64,000 nt of DNA from Planctomycetota bacterium (lineage in GTDB: Bacteria; Planctomycetota; Phycisphaerae; Phycisphaerales; UBA5793): positions 1,178,001 through 1,242,000 of the forward strand of contig JABFGK010000002.1 of NCBI GenBank assembly GCA_013112555.1. Reading direction: 5' to 3'. The translations under genes were made by a program, and so were the position numbers. This document shows positions 1-7,895 of the stretch, piece by piece. Position 1 is the stretch's first letter. The number at the start of each line of letters is the position of its first letter. Below the pieces are notes generated by a model. The model did no database searches. It was given only the letters and a program-made list of their open reading frames with translations, and was not told the origin of the DNA.

Positions 1-424
1 CCGGGAAGAAGATCGCTTGCATGGCTGAGACGGCCAGGACCATGACGAATCCGCCCAATGCTCGGACGAGCGGGTGCGATACGGCATGGCCGCGTGCGGT
101 GGCAGTCAGATAGGCGCCGATCAATCCGATCCCGACCCAGATGCCGGCCCCGAGCAGGCGGTACAGGTGGTAGGCTGTCACTGCGCCGGCCGGGCCGCAC
201 CAGTTCGTCACGTCCTCATTGGCAGGGACGTAGGCGTGTGTTGGCGGGTCGGCCGGATCGAAACTTGCGAGAGACAGCGTGACGAACACGACGGCGCACA
301 GCAGGAAGACCCACCCGATCCGCTGCCGGACCTGTGTGGCCGACAGCGCCGCGGCTTGGGCCCCCTTTTTCCCGGTCTTGCCGGAAGTGCGCGCAGAAGA
401 TTTCCCCGGGCTTTTTTGAGCCAT
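1..424 (-). CDS. ftsK: DNA translocase FtsK, N-terminal part (cut by window edge)
   Basis: The reverse strand is open from an ATG at 424 to the window edge, giving 141 codons. The product starts with a short Lys/Ser-rich cytosolic tail (MAQKSPGKSS), then a hydrophobic helix (WVFLLCAVVFVTLSLASF), then the segment FDPADPP and NWCGPAGA, then further hydrophobic helices (LLGAGIWVGIGLIGAYL). Acidic FDP/ADP and N-x-x-GxxGA after the first helix are typical of the membrane-anchoring domain of FtsK/SpoIIIE, which tethers the septal DNA pump that segregates chromosome ends and activates XerCD. The motor and gamma domains lie outside the window. A XerC/D gene lies about 5 kb away on the same strand, but nothing shows they are co-transcribed. 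Identification rests on the N-terminal domain only. Confidence 0.72.
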   Translation of the reverse strand, partial: MAQKSPGKSSARTSGKTGKKGAQAAALSATQVRQRIGWVFLLCAVVFVTLSLASFDPADPPTHAYVPANEDVTNWCGPAGAVTAYHLYRLLGAGIWVGIGLIGAYLTATARGHAVSHPLVRALGGFVMVLAVSAMQAIFFP

Positions 425-560
425 GATTACAGTCTTATCGACCGGACGGGCCGGCTATGACCAGCGATCAGAAAAAACACGATGATCCCCTCTTTCGCAG
501 TATCGTAGGGCACCTGGCCAGGCCGGTATGTGCTTTCAGTGACACCCAACCACACGACAA

Positions 561-591
561 CGCCCCACCTCGGATGGACCGGGATGGGGCG
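561..591 (-). terminator. possible terminator after the frameshifted secreted-protein gene
   Basis: A 7-bp perfect stem (CGCCCCA / TGGGGCG) with a 17-nt loop lies about 65 bp past the corrected stop codon of the neighbouring minus-strand gene. No clear U-tract follows, so it could also be a simple 3' stabilising hairpin. Confidence 0.35.
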
Positions 592-656
592 ATGTGTGTC
601 TTTAACAAGACGGCGTCGATCGAATACGCCGGTCGGCGCCGGTTGTTTCAGGCAGA

Positions 657-1587
657 TTAGTCGATGAACTCTTCGACGTAGTTCGTCTTGTTCTGGAACT
701 CGCACGCCTGGACCCACGCCGTGCGGCCGGAGGCAGCATTCGGGACGGGCAGCGACCAGAGGATTTCGCCGGCTGCATCTGAGTTGCCGCTGGCCGAGGG
801 TCGGCCGGAGCAGGTCAAGCGTGACGTCCAGCTGTGGGACGTAGGTGTCGCCGGTCCCGCGCAGCGAGTACACGAGGTACTGCTTCGTGCTTGGGGTGGC
901 CCCGGTCACGAGGAAGTAGCCTGCCTGGCCGCCGATGAGGTCGGTAACCTCAAGGACGTAGTGACCCGGCTGATCACACGGGTAGTTGCCCGGGTGGGTC
1001 ACGGTGGCAGTGCCGCCGGCAGCGTTCACCTCGATGGTCATGTCGTCGATATAGATCGTGTTCAGATCGATATCGCTGTACAGGCGAGCCTCGACGACGA
1101 AGCCGTCGCGGATCGGGTCGCCGGCGTCGAAGATCCAGTTCCACTCGATGTAGGACCAGCCCGGGCCGATCGAGTAGGCATTATTGCCGGACGCACTGCC
1201 GCGGTACGTATCGATCAGGCAATCGTCATCGTCATTGCTGTCGGCATAGTGAGCCCAGATGCGGCCCTTCGGATACGAGGGCTCGTCATTCTCGTCATAG
1301 ACCCAGAACCCACAGGTGATGGAATCGCCGGTCTGGAGATTCTCAACGTAGGCCACGTAGGCCTGGGGGGTCCCGGTGATTGGATCTTCCCACAGCTTCA
1401 GCGAGCTGGTCCCGGCATGTGCCTGCTCCAGGGAGTTCTCCCAGAACAGATTCATGTTGCCGGAGGTGTAAGAACCGATAACCGTGTTTCCATCTTCCCA
1501 GTCGTAGGCCTCATTGATCACCTGGCCCAGAGCGGGCATGGCCATCAGGCCGGTGGCAGCGACTGCCGTCAAAAGCACCTTCTTCAT
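657..1587 (-). CDS. secreted protein with C-terminal beta module, frameshifted near the C-terminus
   Basis: Starts MKKVLLTAVAATGLMAMPALGQ, a clear Sec signal peptide, behind a good ribosome site (GGAACGAGGA). Residues about 25-190 (YDWEDGNTVIGSYTSGN, LWENSLEQAHAGTSSLKLWED, RIWAHYADSNDDD) look like a carbohydrate-binding-type beta sandwich, followed by the module VTGATPSTKQYLVYSLRGTG ... LDVTLDLLRPTL found in other secreted proteins here. In the uninterrupted frame the sequence then turns into Arg/Pro-rich nonsense and runs to 427. Shifting by one base at about 792-800 restores a sensible tail (ASGNSDAAGEILWSLPVPN ... GRTAWVQACEF ... EEFID) ending at 657-659. So the gene is either truncated by a real frameshift or the read has a one-base error. 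The function is unknown; I infer an extracellular or cell-surface role. Confidence 0.7.
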
Positions 1588-1921
1588 TCCTCGTTCCTTT
1601 CTTCCTCACGAAGTAGTTTAGGTGAAAGCAGTTCTATCCTCCCGGAATGTCAATACATTCCGGAATCAGTTCACGCAGATTGTTCGATTCCGAATACCGG
1701 AGAGATGCAGCGATTGCGAATCCGGGTTTGCAAACCCTTGTGCAGCCCAGGAGACAGGTCAAGTCTCGATCTCGGATCACACGCGATCTTGACGGTTTCC
1801 TGACCCCTTGATTCACCGGATCGGGGGATACACCCGATCACATCGCACCGCGTACTCTCTTTCTCACTCGCTCCGTTTGGCCCGACGGTACCTCACCCTC
1901 GGGCAAGTCGGGGGTTCGTTT
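1588..1921. other. intergenic, 334 bp, no gene seen
   Basis: Lies upstream of the secreted-protein gene that reads to 657 and downstream of the nuclease-like gene ending at 1922. The short open frames here lack ribosome sites and recognisable sequence. It presumably holds the promoter of the 1587 gene; I cannot assign -35/-10 boxes with confidence. Confidence 0.5.
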
Positions 1922-3202
1922 TCAGATCACTTTTCGATAGACCACATCGGTGGTCTGGCCCTGCTGGGCTGCCTCAAACCAGACCCCGACACCGGAGGCA
2001 TTCCGGGGTACCTTGACGGTCAGTTCCGCCAGCCCCGTCCCGTCGGCCAGATCCTGACCGGCCAGTGCCGGGCGATCGAGCCGCAGTGTTACGCCCAGTT
2101 GCCCGACCACCGTCTCGCCCAGCCCACGCGTGCTGTAGATGAAGTACACCATCTCGTTGGGGCGCGAGCCGTAGGTTCTCAATGTGGCAAAGGCATTGCT
2201 GAACAGCAGATCAGCATCGAGGGAAAACACTTCGCCAAAGAGCGTGAAATCGGCCATCACCGGCAGGTGGTCCGACGCTTTGGCCAGGGCATCCGATTTC
2301 CACTGTTCGCTGGTTGGGAAGTAGTCGTTGTACCCGTTATTGATCGCTTTGTTGTAGTGGTTGCCGTCGTTCCCAACGGATCGGTAGGCCCCGGTGACGA
2401 TGTCGATATCCGACCCGTCTACGAGTTCCTCAGTCATCTGGATGAAGTCGAAGCGATCGTCCATCCCGCCGGTGACCAGTCCCTCTGACCCATCATGCGG
2501 GCTTTGCGAGTGGCTGACGATGGGGAACGATCGTTCATAGACGGGATCGACGGCCTTGCCCGGCCCGGAATCAAAGAAGCGGACGTAGGCCGGCTCAATA
2601 TTGGCATAGGTATTCCAGTCGCCGGCATAAATGACATTCACCCCATCGCCGAGCGAATCGGCATCGTTGCGAATGGCGTTGGCCTCGCTTTCGCGCATGC
2701 TCTCATTGCTGCTGCCGACGTCCGCTTTGAAGTGGGAGCCGTAGATGTAGAGCGAGGTATTGGTTGCCTGGGTCAAACGGACCTTCCAGCGGTCCGTGGC
2801 ACGCGGGCCGGAATGATTCGTGATGTCGCGGTGCTCGTTGGCAACCTCCATGATCGTGTCGGATCGATAATACAGTGCGTTTTCGCCACCCCCGCCGTTG
2901 GATGTGAACGTGGCCAGGTTGTAGGTGATGCCAAGCGGGGCCGTGCTGTTGAGATAACTCCGGAGGGTGTTGACCGTGCCGCTGGAGACCTCCTGCACAA
3001 TGTACAGGTCGGGCACGCGAATCGTGCCGCTATTGGGGGCTGAATCTTCGGTGAGAAGTGTGAGCGTGTTGAGGATTTCGCCGGTATTGCCCTGCAGATC
3101 GGCGACGTTGTAGGTGACGACGCGCAACTGGCCCCATGCGGAATTGGAAAGCAGCACGGCTGATATGACAGCGGCCGCCCGCACACTCGATTGCCTGATC
3201 AT
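1922..3202 (-). CDS. secreted endonuclease/exonuclease/phosphatase-fold protein
   Basis: Predicted 426-aa product starting MIRQSSVRAAAVISAVLLSN (signal peptide ending at AWGQ); the start at 3202 was preferred over an in-frame ATG 23 codons upstream because GAAAGGA lies about 10 nt before it and the signal peptide then begins at residue 1. The catalytic pattern of the EEP (DNase I/sphingomyelinase) superfamily is complete: TYNV near the mature N-terminus, IVQEV (metal-binding Glu), YGSHFKAD (His), AGDWNT (GDxN) and ASDHLPV (SDH). The C-terminal ~90 residues (YFIYSTRGLGET, LGVTLRLDRPALAGQ, VPRNASGVGVWFEAAQQG) are the same module seen in the neighbouring secreted proteins. Likely an extracellular metal-dependent phosphodiesterase; the substrate (DNA, phospholipid or other) cannot be told from sequence. 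Confidence 0.85.
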   Translation of the reverse strand: MIRQSSVRAAAVISAVLLSNSAWGQLRVVTYNVADLQGNTGEILNTLTLLTEDSAPNSGTIRVPDLYIVQEVSSGTVNTLRSYLNSTAPLGITYNLATFTSNGGGGENALYYRSDTIMEVANEHRDITNHSGPRATDRWKVRLTQATNTSLYIYGSHFKADVGSSNESMRESEANAIRNDADSLGDGVNVIYAGDWNTYANIEPAYVRFFDSGPGKAVDPVYERSFPIVSHSQSPHDGSEGLVTGGMDDRFDFIQMTEELVDGSDIDIVTGAYRSVGNDGNHYNKAINNGYNDYFPTSEQWKSDALAKASDHLPVMADFTLFGEVFSLDADLLFSNAFATLRTYGSRPNEMVYFIYSTRGLGETVVGQLGVTLRLDRPALAGQDLADGTGLAELTVKVPRNASGVGVWFEAAQQGQTTDVVYRKVI

Positions 3203-3621
3203 AAAGCGACGATCCTTTCTCCCCACCAACAAACGACGAGCGAACTCGGTATCCCGGTCTGATGCCGGCATGGTCCGCCGGGGTGCGTTTGGGTTTCAGT
3301 CGTGTGACCAGACACTATGCTACAGCACGAACCATGTGTGGCCAGCCCCTGATTCCGACATTGCTCGACATAAAGTCGAAAACCAGGCCTTGACGACGAC
3401 TGTCTTGTCCGGTGACGGCTTACACGGCCGTCACATAACTCCTCCAGAACCCGATAACCCAGTCCACCTCAGTATTCGCCCTGTATCTATCCTACCAACC
3501 CCCTGCTGGGACCGATCCAAGTCCCGAGACACGGCATCAGCCTTCGATTCGGCAATACCGTTGTGCCTGCTCCTTTTGATTCGCGTTCCTTGTCGGCCGT
3601 CAGGCCGTCAGCAGGCGCGGC
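3203..3621. other. intergenic, about 420 bp, no gene seen
   Basis: Separates the EEP-fold gene from the prepilin-like gene. Short frames on both strands have no recognisable product. It probably contains the promoter of the gene starting at 3202. Confidence 0.45.
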
Positions 3622-4653
3622 TTAGTGTACATCAAGCGGGCCGTCCGGATCAAGTGTCGGCCTGACAACCCTCGAACCACTCGGGAACCAGTAATGGACC
3701 GAGCGGGATTCTTCCTGTGTAATCTCTTCGCAGTGCCCGTCAAAGAAGGATGCGACCATATTGCCATCGTGGCGGTAAGCGTAGCGTTCCAGGGCCTCCC
3801 GCTGGTCGCCGCTGAAGTTGAGCGACTTGTTCCCCAGCGTGTGGGGGTCGCCGTCATGGCCTGACATGGCTGCCCCGATGTTCATGAAGTTGCCGCCCTC
3901 GTCCTGGAACGGGAAGGCATTGAAACTGATCTGGAAGTTGCCGCCGTCTACGTATCGGGTGCCGTCCATGGTGCAGATTTTCATTTCGGCCCGCCCGACT
4001 CTGGTCAGCTGCGGCCGGTAGGCGACCATATCAACCGGGAAGCCGAAATCGCTTTTGGCACCTTCCTGGTTGATTGGATCCTTCTTGCTTGTGCTGATGT
4101 GGAAGGCGAAGGAGGCTGCGTAGCTGTTGGAACGGAGTTCGTTGATCGGGATGCCGTCAAAGGAGTTGCTGCCGCCGTACTGGTAGTCGTAGCGGACATA
4201 GTTGGCAGAACAGTAAAAATCTTTCTGGAAGATGACCCGCAGCCGGCGCTCGGGGAAGTTCTCGTCGGGCTGCTTGCCCGGCAGGCTCAGGCCATAGGCG
4301 AGCGTGGGGCTCATCCAGTCGACGTTCTGGCACGGTTCAGACGGCAGCTTGCCGATGTCGCCGTTTGATCGAATATGGGCACCGCTCGTATTGGGCCCGG
4401 GCAGCCAATCGCGGTATTCGGAGGCGTACATCTGGAAGCCGGTGGACCCCTGCCGCTGGTTGGCCAGGCAGGTTCCCTTGCGGGCTGCGGAGCGTGCACG
4501 AGTCAGGGCCGGGAGCAGAATGCCGATGAGCAGGGCAATGATCGAGATCACCACCAGCAGTTCAATGAGTGTGAAGCCTCGGCGTGATGCTCGGCGGGTG
4601 TGTGAGACGAGGGATGTAGAGGACCGTTTTTGTCTGTGGTTCATGCCAGTCAT
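3622..4653 (-). CDS. prepilin-like protein with N-terminal methylation motif
   Basis: About 343 aa. After a basic leader the sequence [20 protein letters not shown] is a textbook type IV prepilin/type II pseudopilin cleavage site (G|FTLIE with Glu+5) followed by the hydrophobic helix ([15 protein letters not shown]). The body holds planctomycete-type features: CLANQRQ soon after the helix and, near the C-terminus, [20 protein letters not shown] followed by YWFPSGS. Such proteins are numerous in planctomycetes and are presumed pseudopilins or surface proteins handled by PilD-like peptidase. The start at 4653 follows GGAAG; an ATG nine bases downstream (4644) is equally possible, and the longer open frame to 4983 has no coding character. 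No secretion or pilus genes are adjacent. Confidence 0.85.
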   Translation of the reverse strand: MTGMNHRQKRSSTSLVSHTRRASRRGFTLIELLVVISIIALLIGILLPALTRARSAARKGTCLANQRQGSTGFQMYASEYRDWLPGPNTSGAHIRSNGDIGKLPSEPCQNVDWMSPTLAYGLSLPGKQPDENFPERRLRVIFQKDFYCSANYVRYDYQYGGSNSFDGIPINELRSNSYAASFAFHISTSKKDPINQEGAKSDFGFPVDMVAYRPQLTRVGRAEMKICTMDGTRYVDGGNFQISFNAFPFQDEGGNFMNIGAAMSGHDGDPHTLGNKSLNFSGDQREALERYAYRHDGNMVASFFDGHCEEITQEESRSVHYWFPSGSRVVRPTLDPDGPLDVH

Positions 4654-5182
4654 CGTCTTCCACTTCCAGGTTTCACCGGCCGTTGATTGAGCCGGATCAT
4701 TCAAATGACACACAAATGCAAGAGCGGGTTCCGTCCTGACCTTCCCTGGCACACTCGTCCGTGTTGGCGCCCAATTGTCCAAGTCCTTAGCAGTACGACC
4801 GTCGCGGCACGTCCGTTGTGCCTGATCGCCGATTCGCCCCCCAAAATCCCGCATTCTGACGCCGATCCCAAGTGACGAGGTCTGCCGTCGTTGGAATCTG
4901 GCAGGTTTTCCATCCCCAAGCGGGCCGTCATCTACTACATTGGCCGATTCCGCGCAGCCTTGACCACCAGATAATGCGGTCACCTCCCGGGCAAGTGCCC
5001 GAGTCCAGATGGTATGGTATCATGAATCACGTGTGCGATACACAAGGATCAGGCTAAATTTGGCACAGGTTTTTGCCAGGGATCGTACAGAATACGAACA
5101 TCGATGGCGGCCGGCGAGATATGATGGCCGCGGCGCAGGATATATCACGGAGCGATACCCCATTCAGCAGTGCGAAGATTCA

Positions 5183-5211
5183 GTCATTCCGGCTGGCACG
5201 AGGATGACGGG
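5183..5211. repeat. degenerate REP-A copy
   Basis: GTCATTCCGGCTGGCACGAG followed by GATGACGG resembles the REP-A palindrome (GGATyCCsGC..GCsGGrATGACGG) with a decayed stem. Confidence 0.4.
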
Positions 5212-5260
5212 GGGGGAGAGGGGGGCGAGCAAAGCCGCCACCGGTGGTGGCGGTGGGGTG

Positions 5261-5313
5261 GATGAAGATGAAGATGAAGATGAAGATGAAGATGGAGATG
5301 GAGATGGAGATGG
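5261..5313. repeat. hexanucleotide microsatellite (GATGAA)n(GATGGA)n
   Basis: About nine hexamers in a row, first GATGAA then GATGGA, running directly into a REP-A palindrome. Because the unit is 6 bp the tract stays open in several frames, which creates spurious open frames. Confidence 0.9.
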
Positions 5314-5337
5314 ATCCCGGCCTGCGCCGGGATGACG
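5313..5337. repeat. REP-A palindromic repeat
   Basis: GATCCCGGCCTGCGCCGGGA followed by TGACG: an 8-bp inverted repeat around CTGC-type loop. Further copies lie at 10539, 28762, 29325, 29364 and 29420. Confidence 0.8.
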
Positions 5338-5413
5338 GAGGGGGAGCGGGGATGACGGAGACGGACACGGGTGGTCCTCGCTGTGCTCGTGCATCCGTGC
5401 CCACAACCAACAC

Positions 5414-6412
5414 TCAAGCGCGCGGGTGAAATGTCGTATGAATGTGCTTCAAGCGCTTGCTGTCCACATGGGTATACACCTGCGTCGTCTTGATGTCAGA
5501 ATGGCCCAGCAGTTCCTGCACCACCCGGAGATCGGCCCCGCCGCTGACCAGATGGGTGGCAAATGAGTGTCGGAGCATGTGTGGGTGCACATCGCCCAAG
5601 CCGGCCCAGCGGGCCTGGCGCTTCACGATCTGCCAGACGGCCACCCGTTCCAGCGGCCGACCGGTGCGCGACAGCAGGAGCCGGTTGTCATCCTTGCCGT
5701 TGGCGCGGGCAGCGAGAACAGGCCGCAGCCCTGTGACATACTCATCGGTCGCGATAAATGCAGGCTGACCCAGCGGGACGAGTCGTTGCCGATTGCCCTT
5801 GCCGATCACGCTCACGACGCCGAGTGTCGGATGCACGTCACGGAGCCCGAGTGAACCGACTTCCGAAGCGCGCAGGCCGGCGGCATACATCAGTTCGAGC
5901 ATGGCCCGGTCGCGCAGCCAGAGACTGCCCTGTTCGGCGGATGGTGCAGCAAGCAGTTTCATCATCTGTTTCGGCGTCAGGCATCCCGGCAGGCGTTGCC
6001 ACATCGTCGGCCGCTCAAGCAGTTCCGTCGGGTCTTCAGTCAGACGGCTGTTGGCGAACAGGAAGCGGAAGAACATTCGGGCCGCGGCAAGATGTCTGGC
6101 AATGGACGATGAGGCCATGTTGCGCCGGGCTCGCAGTGCGCGGAGGTGGTCGGCCAGGGCATACCCATCCACCTGGACCGGCTTGGTCAGGCCGGCTTCC
6201 AGCAGATCCTGGACCATCAGCGTCAGATCGGCCCGGTAGGCAGCCAGCGTGTTGGCTGACAGGCCGCACTCGATGCGGAGATAGAGGAAGAAGTCGCGCA
6301 GGGCTGCATCGAACGCGAGCGAGCCGGTGTCAAAGGAGGCGTGGGAGTGGGAAGAGGATGGTGGTTTGTCGTTGGTGGACACTGTCTTACCGGATCGGGT
6401 GGTGGGGGGCAC
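5414..6412 (-). CDS. xerD: tyrosine site-specific recombinase XerC/XerD
   Basis: 332 aa from a GTG; the first ~30 residues are Ser/Thr-rich and the true start could be a later GTG, as no ribosome site is evident. A SAM-like core-binding domain (about 35-135: FFLYLRIECGLSANTLAAYR) is followed by the catalytic domain with all active residues: Arg181 (GLRASEVGSL), Lys205 (GKGNRQR), His278 and Arg281 (HMLRHSFATHL), His304 (LLGHSDI) and Tyr313 (QVYTHV). Xer recombinases resolve chromosome dimers at dif in concert with FtsK. The YTHV / HPRA ending is closer to XerD than to XerC, but the subtype is a judgement. No dif-like site was recognised in the window. Confidence 0.9.
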   Translation of the reverse strand: MPPTTRSGKTVSTNDKPPSSSHSHASFDTGSLAFDAALRDFFLYLRIECGLSANTLAAYRADLTLMVQDLLEAGLTKPVQVDGYALADHLRALRARRNMASSSIARHLAAARMFFRFLFANSRLTEDPTELLERPTMWQRLPGCLTPKQMMKLLAAPSAEQGSLWLRDRAMLELMYAAGLRASEVGSLGLRDVHPTLGVVSVIGKGNRQRLVPLGQPAFIATDEYVTGLRPVLAARANGKDDNRLLLSRTGRPLERVAVWQIVKRQARWAGLGDVHPHMLRHSFATHLVSGGADLRVVQELLGHSDIKTTQVYTHVDSKRLKHIHTTFHPRA

Positions 6413-6446
6413 AGGCTGGAAAAACGGGGTGATCCGGGCTACAAAG

Positions 6447-6465
6447 CCGCGACCGTTGGTCGCGG
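6447..6465 (-). terminator. hairpin, possible second terminator behind ltaE
   Basis: CCGCGACCGTTGGTCGCGG forms an 8-bp stem with a 3-nt loop; on the minus strand it is followed by CTTTGT. It lies just past a similar hairpin at 6491-6512 and could equally be a stray REP. Confidence 0.4.
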
Positions 6466-6490
6466 GGGGATGGGGAATAGAGCGGAAAAC

Positions 6491-6512
6491 CCCACGGATA
6501 GGAATCCGTGGG
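6491..6512 (-). terminator. likely rho-independent terminator of ltaE
   Basis: A perfect 9-bp stem (CCCACGGAT / ATCCGTGGG) with a 4-nt loop lies 57 bp past the threonine aldolase stop; on the minus strand GTTTTCC follows. The similar palindrome at 60813-60834 suggests that it may belong to a repeat family used as a terminator. Confidence 0.5.
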
Positions 6513-6568
6513 CTTGTCAGAATGGATCGCTAATAGCACTGCTCGTGGCGCAGGGGCACACCGGTTCC

Positions 6569-7627
6569 TCAATGCGTCAACTTCTTCATGACCTCGATTG
6601 CCTGCCCGATCTGGTCGGCAGAGACGTCCAGATGGGTGACGGCACGGATTTGCTGGGGGCCGGTGGCGAGCATGCGCACGCCGCTCTCTTCGAGCCGCTG
6701 GGAGAAGTCGGCAGCGGTCCCGAGAGCGGGATCGACCTCATAGTACAGGATGTTCGTTTCGGCCTCATCGACATCGGTCGACAGGCCCGGCAACTCAGCA
6801 ATCGCCTGGGCCAATGTCCTGGCATTCTCGTGATCCTGGGCGAGTCGCTGGACGTTGTTCTCAATGGCATACAGCGCAGCGGCGGCGAGATACCCGCTTT
6901 GCCGCATGGTCCCGCCGAACAGTTTGCGGAATCGGTGGACGCGTCGGATGAGTGCCTGAGAGCCGGCCACGATCGAGCCGACCGGGGCACCGAGCCCTTT
7001 GGAAAAGCACATCGAGACCGTGTCGGCTCGTGCAGCGTACTCGGCCGGGGTGTGTCCCGATGCGACGCAGGCGTTCATGAGTCGGGCCCCGTCAAGATGG
7101 ACCTTGAGCCCGAGCCGGCGTGCCTCGGCTGCCACTCGTTCGATCTTGTCGAGCGGCCAGACCGAACCGCCGCCGCGGTTGTTCGTGTTTTCGATGATGA
7201 CGAGCGCGCTGTGCGGGAAGTGGGCGTCGGGTGGTCGCATGGAAGCCCGGACATCCTCGACGTCAAACTGGCCGCGATCCCCTTCGATCAGGCGGACCGA
7301 GCATCCTGAGATGGCTGCGTAGTTGCCGCTTTCATAGAGGTAAAAGTGGCCGGTGTGGTTGCCGATGATTTCGTCACCCGGCTCGGTGAGTGCCCGGATG
7401 GCCGTGCCGTTGGCCATGGTGCCGGACGGGACAAAGCAGGCTGCCTCCTTGCCGGTCAGTTTGGCCATGTGTTCCTGGAGTTTGATGATGGTCGGGTCAT
7501 CGCCCAGGACATCATCGCCGACTTCGGCAGCGACCATGGCTTCAAGCATGGCCGGCGTCGGTCGAGTGACGGTATCGCTACGCAGGTCGATCGCGGTTGC
7601 GGCTGTTGAGGATGCGGTTGCTGCCAT
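6569..7627 (-). CDS. ltaE: low-specificity L-threonine aldolase
   Basis: 352 aa. PLP fold-type I enzyme that splits L-threonine or allo-threonine into glycine and acetaldehyde. Family landmarks run in order: DLRSDTVTRPTPAMLEAM at the N-terminus, VGDDVLGDDPTI, FVPSGTMANGTAIRAL, the Asn pair in IENTNNRGGGSVW, HLDGARLMNACVASG, and the Schiff-base lysine in MCFSKGLGAPVGS, then KLFGGTMRQSG. Length matches the family. The ATG at 7627 has AAGGG nine bases upstream. It is transcribed divergently from the subtilase gene and followed by one or two hairpin terminators, so it is probably a single-gene unit. Confidence 0.95.
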   Translation of the reverse strand: MAATASSTAATAIDLRSDTVTRPTPAMLEAMVAAEVGDDVLGDDPTIIKLQEHMAKLTGKEAACFVPSGTMANGTAIRALTEPGDEIIGNHTGHFYLYESGNYAAISGCSVRLIEGDRGQFDVEDVRASMRPPDAHFPHSALVIIENTNNRGGGSVWPLDKIERVAAEARRLGLKVHLDGARLMNACVASGHTPAEYAARADTVSMCFSKGLGAPVGSIVAGSQALIRRVHRFRKLFGGTMRQSGYLAAAALYAIENNVQRLAQDHENARTLAQAIAELPGLSTDVDEAETNILYYEVDPALGTAADFSQRLEESGVRMLATGPQQIRAVTHLDVSADQIGQAIEVMKKLTH

Positions 7628-7895
7628 CTCGTGGGACCCTTATCGGTGTGTTGATTCCCGGCGGATTCTCCGGGTCGGGTACATTGTACCGGCTGACACG
7701 ATCGGGCGATGCCGTTGGCTCCGGTCCCATACGCAGGAGCGGCATTTTGATGTGGTGGATATCGCCCCCGGCCGGCCGTCCCAGATCGTGCAGTCGTCAT
7801 GGCTTCAAGGAACCTGCCCTGTCTCCCCAGAGTTCGCAAACCAGACACTGAGATAGATTGGATACTGTGTCGGTTGCACGAAGTTGCCGGGGATC

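Larger units (their letters stand above)
4654..5413. other. intergenic, 760 bp, with microsatellite and REP-like repeats
   Basis: No convincing gene. The three overlapping open frames near 5164-5429 are translations of a hexanucleotide repeat and GC-rich palindromes. The left part presumably holds the promoter of the prepilin-like gene. The right part (5183-5362) is repeat DNA described separately. Confidence 0.5.

Noticed and set aside
5164-5429. Several overlapping open frames of 60-108 codons
   Set aside because: They translate the hexanucleotide tract and palindromes into poly-Asp/Glu, Ser-Pro or His-Leu strings in every frame; no ribosome sites.
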